Positions 47,200-55,237 of a stretch of DNA of 64,000 nucleotides are shown here, in pieces. The position numbers were made by a program, and so were the translations under genes. Source of the stretch: QQVM01 sp035341855 (GTDB lineage Bacteria > Bacteroidota > Bacteroidia > AKYH767-A > 2013-40CM-41-45). Under the pieces are notes generated by a model. That model worked only from the letters and a program-made list of their open reading frames with translations. It was not told where the DNA came from and made no database searches. The first letter of the stretch is position 1. Each line of letters starts with the position of its first letter. The stretch is taken from the NCBI GenBank assembly GCA_035341855.1, contig DAOQWA010000001.1, positions 124,001-188,000 of the forward strand, read 5' to 3'.

Positions 47200-48465
47200 A
47201 TGACTCACCAGGCTATTACAGAACTCCTTCATGATGTAGAAATATTTCAGGCAATACCAAATAATCTGATTTCTGAATTGGCAAGCAGATTAATTCCTGA
47301 AACGGTCATGACCGACAACACGATTATCCAAAAAGGTGATGAAGGTGATTCTATGTTTATTTTAGTAAATGGTAAAGTGAAAGTTCATGATGGGGAACAC
47401 GTGGTAGCAAAAATGGAATCCGGAAATTTTTTCGGAGAATTTTCATTACTTGACGAAGCTCCCCGTTCAATGTCAGTTACAACATTAGAAGAAACAAAGC
47501 TCCTGAAAATCAGCAGGGAGCTGTTTTTTGGACTATTACAAAGCCACCCTGATGTCGCAAAAAAAATAATCAGCGCTTTAACGAGAAGGCTCCGAGGACA
47601 GAACGAGGCAATTATCAGACAACTTAAAACCAGAGAAGAAGAATTAAGCAGACTTGTTGATGAAAGAACCAGGGAACTTAAATTAAAAAATGAGGAGATC
47701 ACGATTAAGAACCGGGAAATCACCGACAATGTAAATTATGCCAGACGAATTCAAAGAGCTATTCTACCTGACAACAAATCTATATTAAATTCCTTCAGAC
47801 ATTCTTTTGTATTGTATTCTCCAAAAGATATTGTAAGTGGAGACTTCTATTCTTTTTTTCCTAAGGATGAAAGTGCCATAATTATTGCAGCAGATTGTAC
47901 CGGACATGGGGTAACCGGAGCTTTTTTAAGTGTAGTAGGAAATTCATTATTAACGCAAATCATAAATGAAAAACAGGTTCGTGAACCGGGAATAATATTG
48001 GATCAATTGCATGAAGCCGTCATTGATACTTTAAATCAAAGAAGCGGAGATTCAACTGATGGCATGGATATATCTGTTTGCAATTTTGATTTTAAGAACA
48101 AGATTTTACATTACGCAGGAGCGAACAGGCCCCTTTGGATAATAAGAAATGGCGAACTTTTGGTTTATTCACCCAATAAATTTCCGGTTGGAGGGATGCA
48201 GATATTACACGAAGAAAATTTCACGAGTCACAAAATTCAACTCTATACGGATGATACGTTTTACATTTTTAGCGACGGATACGCAGACCAGTTTGGTGGT
48301 GACAAAGGAAAAAAACTTATGACAAAAAAGTTCAAGGAACTACTTTTAAGTATCCGGTCAAAGTACATGACGGAACAACAGGATTATCTGGAAAATTATT
48401 TCAGAGAATGGAAAGGAACTGAAGAACAAGTGGACGACGTACTTGTTATAGGAATAAGAATTTGA
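47200..48465 (+). CDS. Cyclic-nucleotide-binding domain / SpoIIE-type PP2C phosphatase
   Basis: A 421-residue cytoplasmic signalling protein. The N-terminal cNMP-binding domain (about 15-130) shows GDEGDSMFILVNGKVKVH and FFGEFSLLDEAPRSMSV; the phosphate-binding cassette usually contains R-x-A, here PRSMS. A coiled coil (about 132-180, REEELSRLVDERTREL) links it to a SpoIIE phosphatase domain (about 185-421) with SGDFYSF, AADCTGHGVTGAFLS, YAGANRPLW, FSDGYADQFGG and QVDDVLVIG, holding the metal-binding aspartates. Such enzymes dephosphorylate anti-sigma antagonists in partner-switching systems; no STAS or RsbW-type gene is found nearby, so its target is unknown. Divergent from the LytTR regulator, 193 bases apart. 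Confidence 0.92.
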   Translation: MTHQAITELLHDVEIFQAIPNNLISELASRLIPETVMTDNTIIQKGDEGDSMFILVNGKVKVHDGEHVVAKMESGNFFGEFSLLDEAPRSMSVTTLEETKLLKISRELFFGLLQSHPDVAKKIISALTRRLRGQNEAIIRQLKTREEELSRLVDERTRELKLKNEEITIKNREITDNVNYARRIQRAILPDNKSILNSFRHSFVLYSPKDIVSGDFYSFFPKDESAIIIAADCTGHGVTGAFLSVVGNSLLTQIINEKQVREPGIILDQLHEAVIDTLNQRSGDSTDGMDISVCNFDFKNKILHYAGANRPLWIIRNGELLVYSPNKFPVGGMQILHEENFTSHKIQLYTDDTFYIFSDGYADQFGGDKGKKLMTKKFKELLLSIRSKYMTEQQDYLENYFREWKGTEEQVDDVLVIGIRI

Positions 48466-48541
48466 ATATTGGGCTCGATTGACGAAGGAAGGAAACGACA
48501 GAACTTTCTAAAGAAAAGTACTGCTAAAAAGCTTAATTAAT

Positions 48542-48564
48542 AAAGCTACGTTTAGCTTTTAAAA
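48542..48564 (+). terminator. Weak terminator after the phosphatase gene
   Basis: AAAGCTA (48542-48548) pairs with TAGCTTT (48553-48559) around a 4-base loop, followed by a short T and A run. It is 77 bases after the stop codon and may act on both strands. Confidence 0.4.
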
Positions 48565-48639
48565 ATTCCGGTCAAAAAGAGAAGGCTGACAGGTATCCCA
48601 TTCCCAATCATCAAATAGCTTAGGTGATGACAATGGATC

Positions 48640-49905
48640 TTACAGCTTAAATACTTTTCTTGTCAAGACCCGTTCTGCTGAAGAAAATTTTAAGATATAT
48701 GTCCCGGCAGCAAAACCATTTAGATCTAATGAAACATTTTTTCCGGATACTGATCTTTCATATATAAGGTTTCCAACAATGTCATACACAAAAACTCTTC
48801 CTGAAGATCCATCATTAATAAAATTCAGCCTTATTAAACCGGAAGTAGGATTTGGTGCTATCGTGAGTTTGTCAAAATCTTTTATCCCATCGGTACCGGT
48901 GCCTGTATTAAGGTAAGTGATCAACTGACCGGAAATTTTATAATGTGGTTCCGTATGTCCATTATAATTATAGTTGCAGTCTGCACAGGTAGTTCCTGTA
49001 ATACATGAAGGGTTGTTAGGGCTGCAATAATTCAGGTAGTTTTGCAAGCGGTATTCAAGATCTATACTTTGTCCTGGAGAAGTTATGGTTGTCAGGTCAA
49101 AAAACACAGGTAAAACATCAGCACCAGGGCACCAACCGGCTCTGTTAAATTGCCATGTACCACTTTGAGGCGAACAAGGATTTGTTGCACAATTACTTCT
49201 CCATAGTAAGTGAGTATTAGTTTCCACACCGTTCACATATAAAGAATGGATTTTCTGTGAGAACTCTGCTGCATTATCTGTATTGCCTTGTCCATGACCG
49301 GTATTAACCATTTTGAACTTCACTATCTGTGAATTTACATCAACTGTTTTGTTAACCACCGGCAGGACAGGAGGATTAATTGCATCGCCATAAACAAGAT
49401 TCTCATTGTACCACAGATTTTCTACTTTGATATTATCATACAAAGTGATTCCGGCGGTAAATTCAAAGTCAAGTTTGACCAACCATCCGGGATTTGTCCA
49501 TGTATCGATAAATGATCGGATAATAACTGTGTCCTTTAGCATATTTCTATAATCACTAACATCTGCCAGCCAGCCGCATGCTTTACCATAGGGGGTTATG
49601 TAACGTCCTATTTCATACCACTCCCCATTATTGAACACACTGACATTTGCAAAACGATCCCAGGGGTCACAACCACCGGTCGGACAAGAAAGCGTGATTC
49701 TCATTTCGATGTTGCTATACATAGATATGTCCTGCGGAAATAAAAATGTGTCGATCACGGTCCTTGTTCCTAATCCACTTCCATTGCCTTGATGTACATT
49801 ATTCAATGTTGTGATAGTGGTGTCTGCAATGTTAGCGTGGCTCACATTAGTATTCAGTATAAGGCTAAAAATTAAAATGCAGAAAAATCCTCCGTTCGTT
49901 TTCAT
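48640..49905 (-). CDS. PNGase F-related secreted protein with type A T9SS domain
   Basis: A 421-residue exported protein. Signal peptide about 1-24. Residues about 55-175 contain CPTGGCDPWDRFANVSVF and RYITPYGKACGW, and residues about 205-305 contain HGQGNTDNAAEF, LLWRSNCATNPC and SGTWQFNRAGWCPGADV. These match the two jelly-roll domains of the peptide-N-glycosidase F family, in which PNGase F of Elizabethkingia removes N-linked glycans from glycoproteins; the GTW-RAGWCPG segment is the strongest hallmark. Cysteines are frequent, as expected for an exported protein. A type A T9SS tail closes the sequence (LTIAPNPTSGLIRL to AAGTYILKF). Activity is inferred; catalytic residues need alignment. 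It is convergent with the phosphatase gene and has a long non-coding region upstream. Confidence 0.82.
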   Translation of the reverse strand: MKTNGGFFCILIFSLILNTNVSHANIADTTITTLNNVHQGNGSGLGTRTVIDTFLFPQDISMYSNIEMRITLSCPTGGCDPWDRFANVSVFNNGEWYEIGRYITPYGKACGWLADVSDYRNMLKDTVIIRSFIDTWTNPGWLVKLDFEFTAGITLYDNIKVENLWYNENLVYGDAINPPVLPVVNKTVDVNSQIVKFKMVNTGHGQGNTDNAAEFSQKIHSLYVNGVETNTHLLWRSNCATNPCSPQSGTWQFNRAGWCPGADVLPVFFDLTTITSPGQSIDLEYRLQNYLNYCSPNNPSCITGTTCADCNYNYNGHTEPHYKISGQLITYLNTGTGTDGIKDFDKLTIAPNPTSGLIRLNFINDGSSGRVFVYDIVGNLIYERSVSGKNVSLDLNGFAAGTYILKFSSAERVLTRKVFKL

Positions 49906-50884
49906 GATAAAATTTCTTTGGTGAAGCTATAAATATAATGAATTGGAAATTATAAATTCAAACTGCCTCAATTCGAAGACAATTCACAACATCAACTCTG
50001 CAATCGAACGATGATCTTTAGTTATTGTCGAACGAGAAAATGCAGTTGAACATGACATTACAATTTTTTAATTTCTGTTAATTGCTTATTTTTCAATATA
50101 TTAACAGTGGAAAGCTTGAATCTCTGCAATGTACACCCCGGACCTCTTTCTCACAGTTTTACAAAACCTATAGAAGTCGCAAAAGCAGTACTGAAATTCA
50201 CTTTAGAAGTTCAAATGCAAACATTACAATTTGAAAATAAAAGACCAAGACATTTATAATACTGCCAATGTTCCTCTAAAAAATGAAGATCCGATCAACA
50301 ATATGCAGATTCCACCTAAACAGGATCTTTCCAATGCTTAATCTTAATGATATACAAGAAGGAATATTCTGATATGAACACCATATGAAAAAATTTCATT
50401 GAGCATTAAATGGTCATGCTACCTAATAAGGCTCTTACCTACCCACGCTACTGATTGAAGACCGGCAATAGATTTCCGAAGGTTTGGAGAAGGGACCACA
50501 AGGATTGCTTGATTAATGATTTCTATCAAAATAAAAATTTAGAACCGTTAATTAAAAATCCGGAATAAAACATAAGAACAGAAGTGAAATGTAATTTACT
50601 TTCAAATTGTCACTTTCGGGTTTTCACCGGACGTAATCAACAATTTCTTTGTCGCATAGTATGAAATGCCAGTTTAAACTCTTGAGAAAGTTTCGAGATG
50701 TCAGCTAAGAGTAACCAAACCTTTCGATTCAAGACAGATTTATGTTCACTCTTTTCTTGTCGGATGCATAGAGTGTACTCCGAAAGGCTGGCAGACAGAT
50801 CATTATTAAAAATCACTCCGGGAACATAGGGGTATTAGCTGAGTAAGTTGTCTTATCAAGAGTAAGGCTGTAACTTGCATCCGG
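49906..50884. other. Long intergenic region with the sigma-factor promoter at its right end
   Basis: Nearly 980 bases without a supported gene, the longest such stretch here. A 40-codon frame near 50209-50340 reads like protein (DIYNTANVPLKNED) but has no early ATG and stops after NMQIPPKQDLSNA; it may be a gene remnant or chance. No tRNA or repeat was seen. The candidate ECF promoter at 50827-50854 is described separately. Confidence 0.45.
50827..50854 (+). promoter_or_regulatory. Candidate ECF sigma promoter of the sigma/anti-sigma operon
   Basis: TAGGGGT (50827-50833), 13 bases, then GTTGTCTT (50847-50854). Both elements and the spacing recur upstream of the DUF2807 gene at 54306-54333. 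The start codon lies 31 bases after the second element. The GTC-containing -10 element resembles that of ECF sigma promoters, suggesting autoregulation. Confidence 0.65.
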
Positions 50885-51466
50885 ATGATAAACTCATATC
50901 TGGACGAAAAAACTCGTTTACAAGCTTTGCAAGATGGGGATGAAAAAGCCATGGAATCGCTTTTTCGGGAATTCTATCAAAGTTCTTGTGCTTATGCGAA
51001 TACCTTTCTACATGATATAGACGAATCTGAAGAAGTTGTTCAGCAGTTATTTATCAATTTATGGGAAAAAAGGACTAGCTTGAAAATAACAGGTTCTTTT
51101 CAGGCTTACTTATATAAAGCCGTCAGAAATGCATGTTTAAATAAACTTAAGCATGAAAAGGTTAAAAAGATGCATGTAGAGGAAACCCTGAAAAGTTCGA
51201 TATCTAATAGAGATGATTCAATAAATGTGATACATAAAGAATTAGAGAAGCAAATATTTAATGCTATCGAAAGCCTTCCTGAGCAATGCAGACTTATATT
51301 TAAAATGAGTCGATTTGAAGAACTAAAATATTCAGAGATTGCTGACCAATTGAACTTATCGATTAAAACAATAGAGAACCAAATGGGAAAGGCCTTACGC
51401 ATCATGCGTGAAAAATTAAAAGATTATTTAGTCTTAATATTTTTAATTATGAATGAATACTTATAA
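50885..51466 (+). CDS. ECF RNA polymerase sigma factor, FecI-like
   Basis: A 193-residue sigma factor of the extracytoplasmic function type. Region 2 lies at about 25-95 (LFREFYQSSCAYANTFLHD, EEVVQQLFINLWEKR), and region 4 at about 125-178 (LPEQCRLIFKMSRFEELKYSEIAD, SIKTIENQMGKALRIMRE), a helix-turn-helix for the -35 element. Region 3 is absent, as is typical of this class. The FecR-type anti-sigma gene begins 7 bases after the stop. The upstream element at 50827-50854 is shared with the DUF2807 gene, so this factor probably drives both transcripts. It would be released from the membrane when the exported STN-domain sensor signals through FecR (established for FecI/FecR/FecA). Confidence 0.93.
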   Translation: MINSYLDEKTRLQALQDGDEKAMESLFREFYQSSCAYANTFLHDIDESEEVVQQLFINLWEKRTSLKITGSFQAYLYKAVRNACLNKLKHEKVKKMHVEETLKSSISNRDDSINVIHKELEKQIFNAIESLPEQCRLIFKMSRFEELKYSEIADQLNLSIKTIENQMGKALRIMREKLKDYLVLIFLIMNEYL

Positions 51467-51472
51467 CCAGGA

Positions 51473-52483
51473 GTGAAAGACCGTTTCGAAAATATAGAAG
51501 AAATTATAGCCAAATTTCTAGCCGGAGAAGCAAATTCAGATGAAATTGCCCTGTTGGAACAATGGAAAAATGTCAATTCAGAGAATCGGAAGTATTATGA
51601 CGATTGCGTCAAACTTTTTGAATCCGGAAAAGACTTTTCTAAAAGCGCTTCAGTTGATGTTGATGCTGCATGGAATCGTGTGCATGAAAGAATTTCTAAA
51701 AACATCAAGCCAAAATTAATTCCAATAAATAGAAACAATTCAAAATCTTTCTTTTATCGAATTGCTGCTTCGATAATATTAGTGGTTGGCATTGGTTATA
51801 TATTATTCGAACTGAACGATAATTCAAGTTCGCAAACAGTACTAATTAATACAGCTGATACCATTAAGGCTGAATTATTGCCTGATGGTAGCACTATTAC
51901 CTTAAACAAAAACAGTCAACTGGCTTACCAACAAGATCAGTTCTCAAATAAACGTATCGTAAAACTTAAAGGCGAGGCATTTTTTGATGTTTTGCATGAT
52001 GAAGCCAATCCATTTATTGTTGAGGCGGGAGATCTAAAAATAGAAGACATTGGAACATCTTTTAACGTAAACGCAAATGAGAACTCAGGAATAATAATTA
52101 TTTCGGTTGTGTCCGGCGAGGTTAAATTATCCACAATAAATCACCACACATTGTTGTTGAATGCAGGCGACGAGGGAAGATACGACGTAAGTAGTAAGTC
52201 TCTATCGAAAAGCGAATTCTCCGATCCAAACATTACTGCATACACGAATAAAGTATTCATTTTCGAAGATGCCGAGTTATCCACTGTTTTAAAAGTTCTG
52301 AATGATGTCTATGATGTAAAGTTAAAGACTCAGAATGCAAATTTATTGAGTTGTCGTATCACTGTCACTTTTGACAATGAGACGATAAACGAAATTGCAG
52401 AGGTTATTGCCGAAACACTTGGACTGAAGATTATCAATGATGACCACACAATATTTTTTAGCGGTGATGCATGTATTCAATAA
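51473..52483 (+). CDS. FecR-type anti-sigma factor
   Basis: A 336-residue single-pass membrane protein. The N-terminal cytoplasmic part (about 1-85) should bind the sigma factor. A transmembrane helix at about 88-107 (FFYRIAASIILVVGIGYILF) leads to the periplasmic FecR domain at about 120-225 (KAELLPDGSTITLNKNS, FDVLHDEANPFIVEAGD) and a DUF4974 domain at about 255-330 (VFIFEDAELSTVLKVLND). The start is GTG at 51473; no ATG fits, and the AGGAG overlapping this GTG is too close to act as a normal ribosome binding site. Translation is probably coupled to the sigma gene, whose stop lies 6 bases before. It overlaps the next gene by 17 bases, so the three form a tight operon. Confidence 0.92.
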   Translation: MKDRFENIEEIIAKFLAGEANSDEIALLEQWKNVNSENRKYYDDCVKLFESGKDFSKSASVDVDAAWNRVHERISKNIKPKLIPINRNNSKSFFYRIAASIILVVGIGYILFELNDNSSSQTVLINTADTIKAELLPDGSTITLNKNSQLAYQQDQFSNKRIVKLKGEAFFDVLHDEANPFIVEAGDLKIEDIGTSFNVNANENSGIIIISVVSGEVKLSTINHHTLLLNAGDEGRYDVSSKSLSKSEFSDPNITAYTNKVFIFEDAELSTVLKVLNDVYDVKLKTQNANLLSCRITVTFDNETINEIAEVIAETLGLKIINDDHTIFFSGDACIQ

Positions 52484-54284
52484 ATTCATTTCAGGTATTC
52501 TCTTTTTGTTACTTGCCCTAGGTACTACCGTTAATGCCCAGGAAAATCTGCCTTATCTTGAAAGGAAGGTCACCTTATCTGCAAGCAATGAGTCTATAGA
52601 GATAGTACTTCAGCGAATTGCTAAAGATGGAGATTTTTCCTTCTCTTATTCTCCCCGGGTAATTGAAAACTTCAAACCAATCAGTTTCAATGTTTCGAAC
52701 AAACCAATTCGGGATCTACTGAATAACATTTTCGATGGTCAGGCAATTTTCAAGCAAAAAGGAAACCATATTATTATAAAAAGAAACGAAATAAAAGAAG
52801 AAATAAAGATCAACTCCTTTATAATATCAGGATATGTGACAGATCCGGACGGTTCTGAAATTCCCAACGCAAGTATATTTGAAAAGAAAAGTCGGGAATC
52901 TGCGATCACGAATAAATACGGATTCTTTAATCTTAAAATTGATGATAAGGAACACTCAAGGCAAATAAATTTATTCGTTAACAAATCCAACTACAAAGAC
53001 ACAATAATTTTTGTTAGCCAAACAGGTAATTCAATTGTCAACATTACTCTAATACCCGAAGAACCTGTCGAACAGGTTGTGGATTCTTTTGCCATTCAAG
53101 ATAGTCTTATGCGTGCTGATCAAATGGCATTCATCAAATTTCTACTTAGTGAGGAGGCTCAAATCAATACAAAAAACATAAAGGATACAATTTATCAAAA
53201 ATACCAGGTGTCATTAATCCCTTATATAGGAACAAATATGAGGTTGAGTGGGAATACTGTGAATGATTATTCTTTCAACGTGTTTGGTGGCTATTCAATG
53301 GGAACCAGAAAGTTTGAGATGGCCGGATTATTTAATATTGACAGAGATTCAGTAAAAAGCGTTCAGGTAGCAGGTTTATTAAATTATACCGGAGGACCGC
53401 TTGATGGTTTTCAGATTGGTGGATTGGCGAATGTAAACTTAAGCCCGGTACATGGTTTTGAACTTGCCGGTCTTTTGAATGTCAATTTTGATTCTTTAAA
53501 AGGTGCCCAAATTGGAGGATTGGTAAATTTTAATGCGAAAAATGTTTCAGGTGTTCAGGTGGCAGGTTTACTCAACACAAACCTTGGGCAACAAACATCG
53601 GGATCACAGACTGCAGGCTTACTTAACATAACTGCAGGTAATTCTTCAGGTTTTCAGGCTGCAGGGTTGATGAATGTATGCTTGAAGAAACATGAAGGTG
53701 TCCAAATCTCAGGTCTAATAAACTATGCAAAAATTATTAAGGGATCACAAATCGGAATCCTGAACATTTCTGATTCCTGTTCCGGAATTCCGGTCGGACT
53801 TATTAGTTACGTGCACAAAGGCTATCATCAATTTGAAGTATCTACAGATGAATTTTATCCTATCAACCTTGCTGTCCGAACAGGAGTCAGTTCCTTCTAT
53901 AACATTCTTGCAAGCGGTATGAAACTGGATTCACTCGAAAACATTCAATGGTACTTTGGCTACGGACTAGGCACTGCCATAAACTTAGGAAAAAGATGGC
54001 AGTTAAATTTCGATCTGACAATAAACCAGGCACTTCGTGCAAATGAACTAAACAGTTTTTCGCCTTTATCAAGATTCAATATTACAGTTGAAAAGCGATT
54101 GTCAAAATACATTTCAATTGCTGCCGGACCAACACTCAATTACTTGTTGTATGACAATTCCGACGATTATATCATGGAACTTGCCAAAAATTCTCCTTCC
54201 GGCATCTTATTTACTTCCTCCTATTCGAATAATTATCAAGATAAAGCATGGATTGGCGGGAAATTCGCATTAAGATTTTTTTAA
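52467..54284 (+). CDS. Exported STN-domain protein with CarboxypepD_reg-like domain and LA_2272-like repeats
   Basis: A 605-residue exported protein, probably an outer-membrane or surface sensor. I start it at the ATG at 52467, 17 bases inside the anti-sigma gene, because it gives a clean signal peptide (MHVFNKFISGILFLLLALGT); the frame is open to an ATG at 52437. After the signal, an STN domain (about 28-105: LERKVTLSASNESIEIVLQR, FSYSPRVIENFKPI) resembles the periplasmic signalling domain of FecA-type receptors. A carboxypeptidase-regulatory-like domain follows (about 118-195), then ten or so repeats of about 20 residues with an AGLLN core (VQVAGLLNYTG, FELAGLLNVNF, SQTAGLLNITA), matching LA_2272-type surface repeats. 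The C-terminus (about 450-605) is beta-rich, perhaps a barrel. There is no TonB plug. Its STN domain would contact FecR. Confidence 0.82.
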   Translation: MHVFNKFISGILFLLLALGTTVNAQENLPYLERKVTLSASNESIEIVLQRIAKDGDFSFSYSPRVIENFKPISFNVSNKPIRDLLNNIFDGQAIFKQKGNHIIIKRNEIKEEIKINSFIISGYVTDPDGSEIPNASIFEKKSRESAITNKYGFFNLKIDDKEHSRQINLFVNKSNYKDTIIFVSQTGNSIVNITLIPEEPVEQVVDSFAIQDSLMRADQMAFIKFLLSEEAQINTKNIKDTIYQKYQVSLIPYIGTNMRLSGNTVNDYSFNVFGGYSMGTRKFEMAGLFNIDRDSVKSVQVAGLLNYTGGPLDGFQIGGLANVNLSPVHGFELAGLLNVNFDSLKGAQIGGLVNFNAKNVSGVQVAGLLNTNLGQQTSGSQTAGLLNITAGNSSGFQAAGLMNVCLKKHEGVQISGLINYAKIIKGSQIGILNISDSCSGIPVGLISYVHKGYHQFEVSTDEFYPINLAVRTGVSSFYNILASGMKLDSLENIQWYFGYGLGTAINLGKRWQLNFDLTINQALRANELNSFSPLSRFNITVEKRLSKYISIAAGPTLNYLLYDNSDDYIMELAKNSPSGILFTSSYSNNYQDKAWIGGKFALRFF

Positions 54285-54305
54285 CATTTTTTTCTGCATT
54301 CGGTG

Positions 54306-54333
54306 TAGGGGTGTAATCATTTTTAGTTGTCTT
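54306..54333 (+). promoter_or_regulatory. Candidate ECF sigma promoter of the DUF2807 gene
   Basis: TAGGGGT (54306-54312), 13 bases, then GTTGTCTT (54326-54333), identical in both elements and spacing to the sequence at 50827-50854. The ATG of the DUF2807 gene is 29 bases downstream of the second element. Part of the second element lies in the left arm of an inverted repeat. Confidence 0.65.
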
Positions 54334-54362
54334 CTGTATATAACAACAAAATACAACTAAAA
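54321..54362. repeat. Perfect 10-base inverted repeat overlapping promoter and start codon
   Basis: TTTTAGTTGT (54321-54330) is the reverse complement of ACAACTAAAA (54353-54362), with 22 bases between. The right arm ends on the first base of the ATG of the DUF2807 gene. It could be an operator or an mRNA hairpin that covers the start. Confidence 0.55.
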
Positions 54363-55078
54363 TGAAAATTCAACTAAGCAACTTAACTTTTTCAATTATT
54401 ATTTTTCTCATTTCCCTTTCATCCTGCACAAAGGATTGGCATGGCGTAAGGGGCTCCGGTGTCATTCTAACGGAAGATCGGACTTTGGCTGAGTTCACAG
54501 GTGTAGATTTTCAACTAGCCGGCCGGGTAAATATTGTACAGGATTCATTGTTTCATGTCTCGGTTAGCACACATGACAACTATCAAGGTTTAATACGAAC
54601 ATATATACGTGATGGGAAACTGGTCATCAATTCAACAAAATCACTTTATGATGACAACATCACAGTTAATGTCCACCTACCCAACTTAGACTATATCAAT
54701 TTAGGAGGATCAGGAACTATTATGACACTCAATCAATTCCATTCAAGTTATATGAAAGTTCAAATAACCGGATCAGGGAAAGTTGATTATTCAGGTGATG
54801 TAAATTCTTTACATGCAAATGTTTCAGGATCAGGGAAAATCTATCTGCTAGGTTCAGCAAACAACACGACTATGACCTTGAGCGGCTCAGGAAAAATCAA
54901 AGGTTTCTCTTATCATACTGATAAAAACAACGTGACTATCAGCGGATCGGGTGAAATAGAGACATATGTAGAATCGGACTTGAAAATAAATATAACCGGT
55001 AGCGGAAAGGTTTTCTATATGGGACATCCTGTTGTTAGTCAGAAAATATCCGGTTCCGGAAAAGTAATTCATCAATAA
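54362..55078 (+). CDS. DUF2807 lipoprotein (GIN-type head domain) with GSG repeats
   Basis: A 238-residue lipoprotein with lipobox LSSC (cysteine about residue 22). The mature part is a DUF2807 domain, called an auto-transporter adhesin head GIN domain, and is built from regular repeats of about 18-22 residues ending in GSG-K/T/E: LGGSGTIMTL, ITGSGKVDYSG, VSGSGKIYLLG, LSGSGKIKGF, ISGSGEIETYV, ITGSGKVFYMG, ISGSGKVIHQ. Such regularity suggests a right-handed beta-helix at the cell surface. The promoter upstream matches that of the sigma operon, so it is probably a regulon member. The TonB receptor gene follows after 159 bases. Its role, structural, adhesive or in cell-envelope stress, is not known. 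Confidence 0.85.
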   Translation: MKIQLSNLTFSIIIFLISLSSCTKDWHGVRGSGVILTEDRTLAEFTGVDFQLAGRVNIVQDSLFHVSVSTHDNYQGLIRTYIRDGKLVINSTKSLYDDNITVNVHLPNLDYINLGGSGTIMTLNQFHSSYMKVQITGSGKVDYSGDVNSLHANVSGSGKIYLLGSANNTTMTLSGSGKIKGFSYHTDKNNVTISGSGEIETYVESDLKINITGSGKVFYMGHPVVSQKISGSGKVIHQ

Positions 55079-55237
55079 TAATACGTTACAAGTTAATATC
55101 CGAAATACTTAACAGGAAAAAAGGACATATAGAGAATATCTATTCTATTGTCAATCAGGAAATCCAAGGAACAGACACCGGGGCTTCAACAAAATTCCTT
55201 CTCACCCGGTGCTAACTCAATAAAATATTTTAAAATC

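Noticed and set aside
33312..48465. Possibility that the STAND cluster is a known anti-phage defence island
   Set aside because: No nuclease, reverse transcriptase, protease or other effector, and no mobile-element signs; the exported partners point to envelope signalling, so defence is kept only as speculation.
50209..50340. Short protein-like frame (DIYNTANVPLKNED) in the long intergenic region
   Set aside because: About 40 codons, no suitable start and a stop just upstream; chance cannot be excluded.
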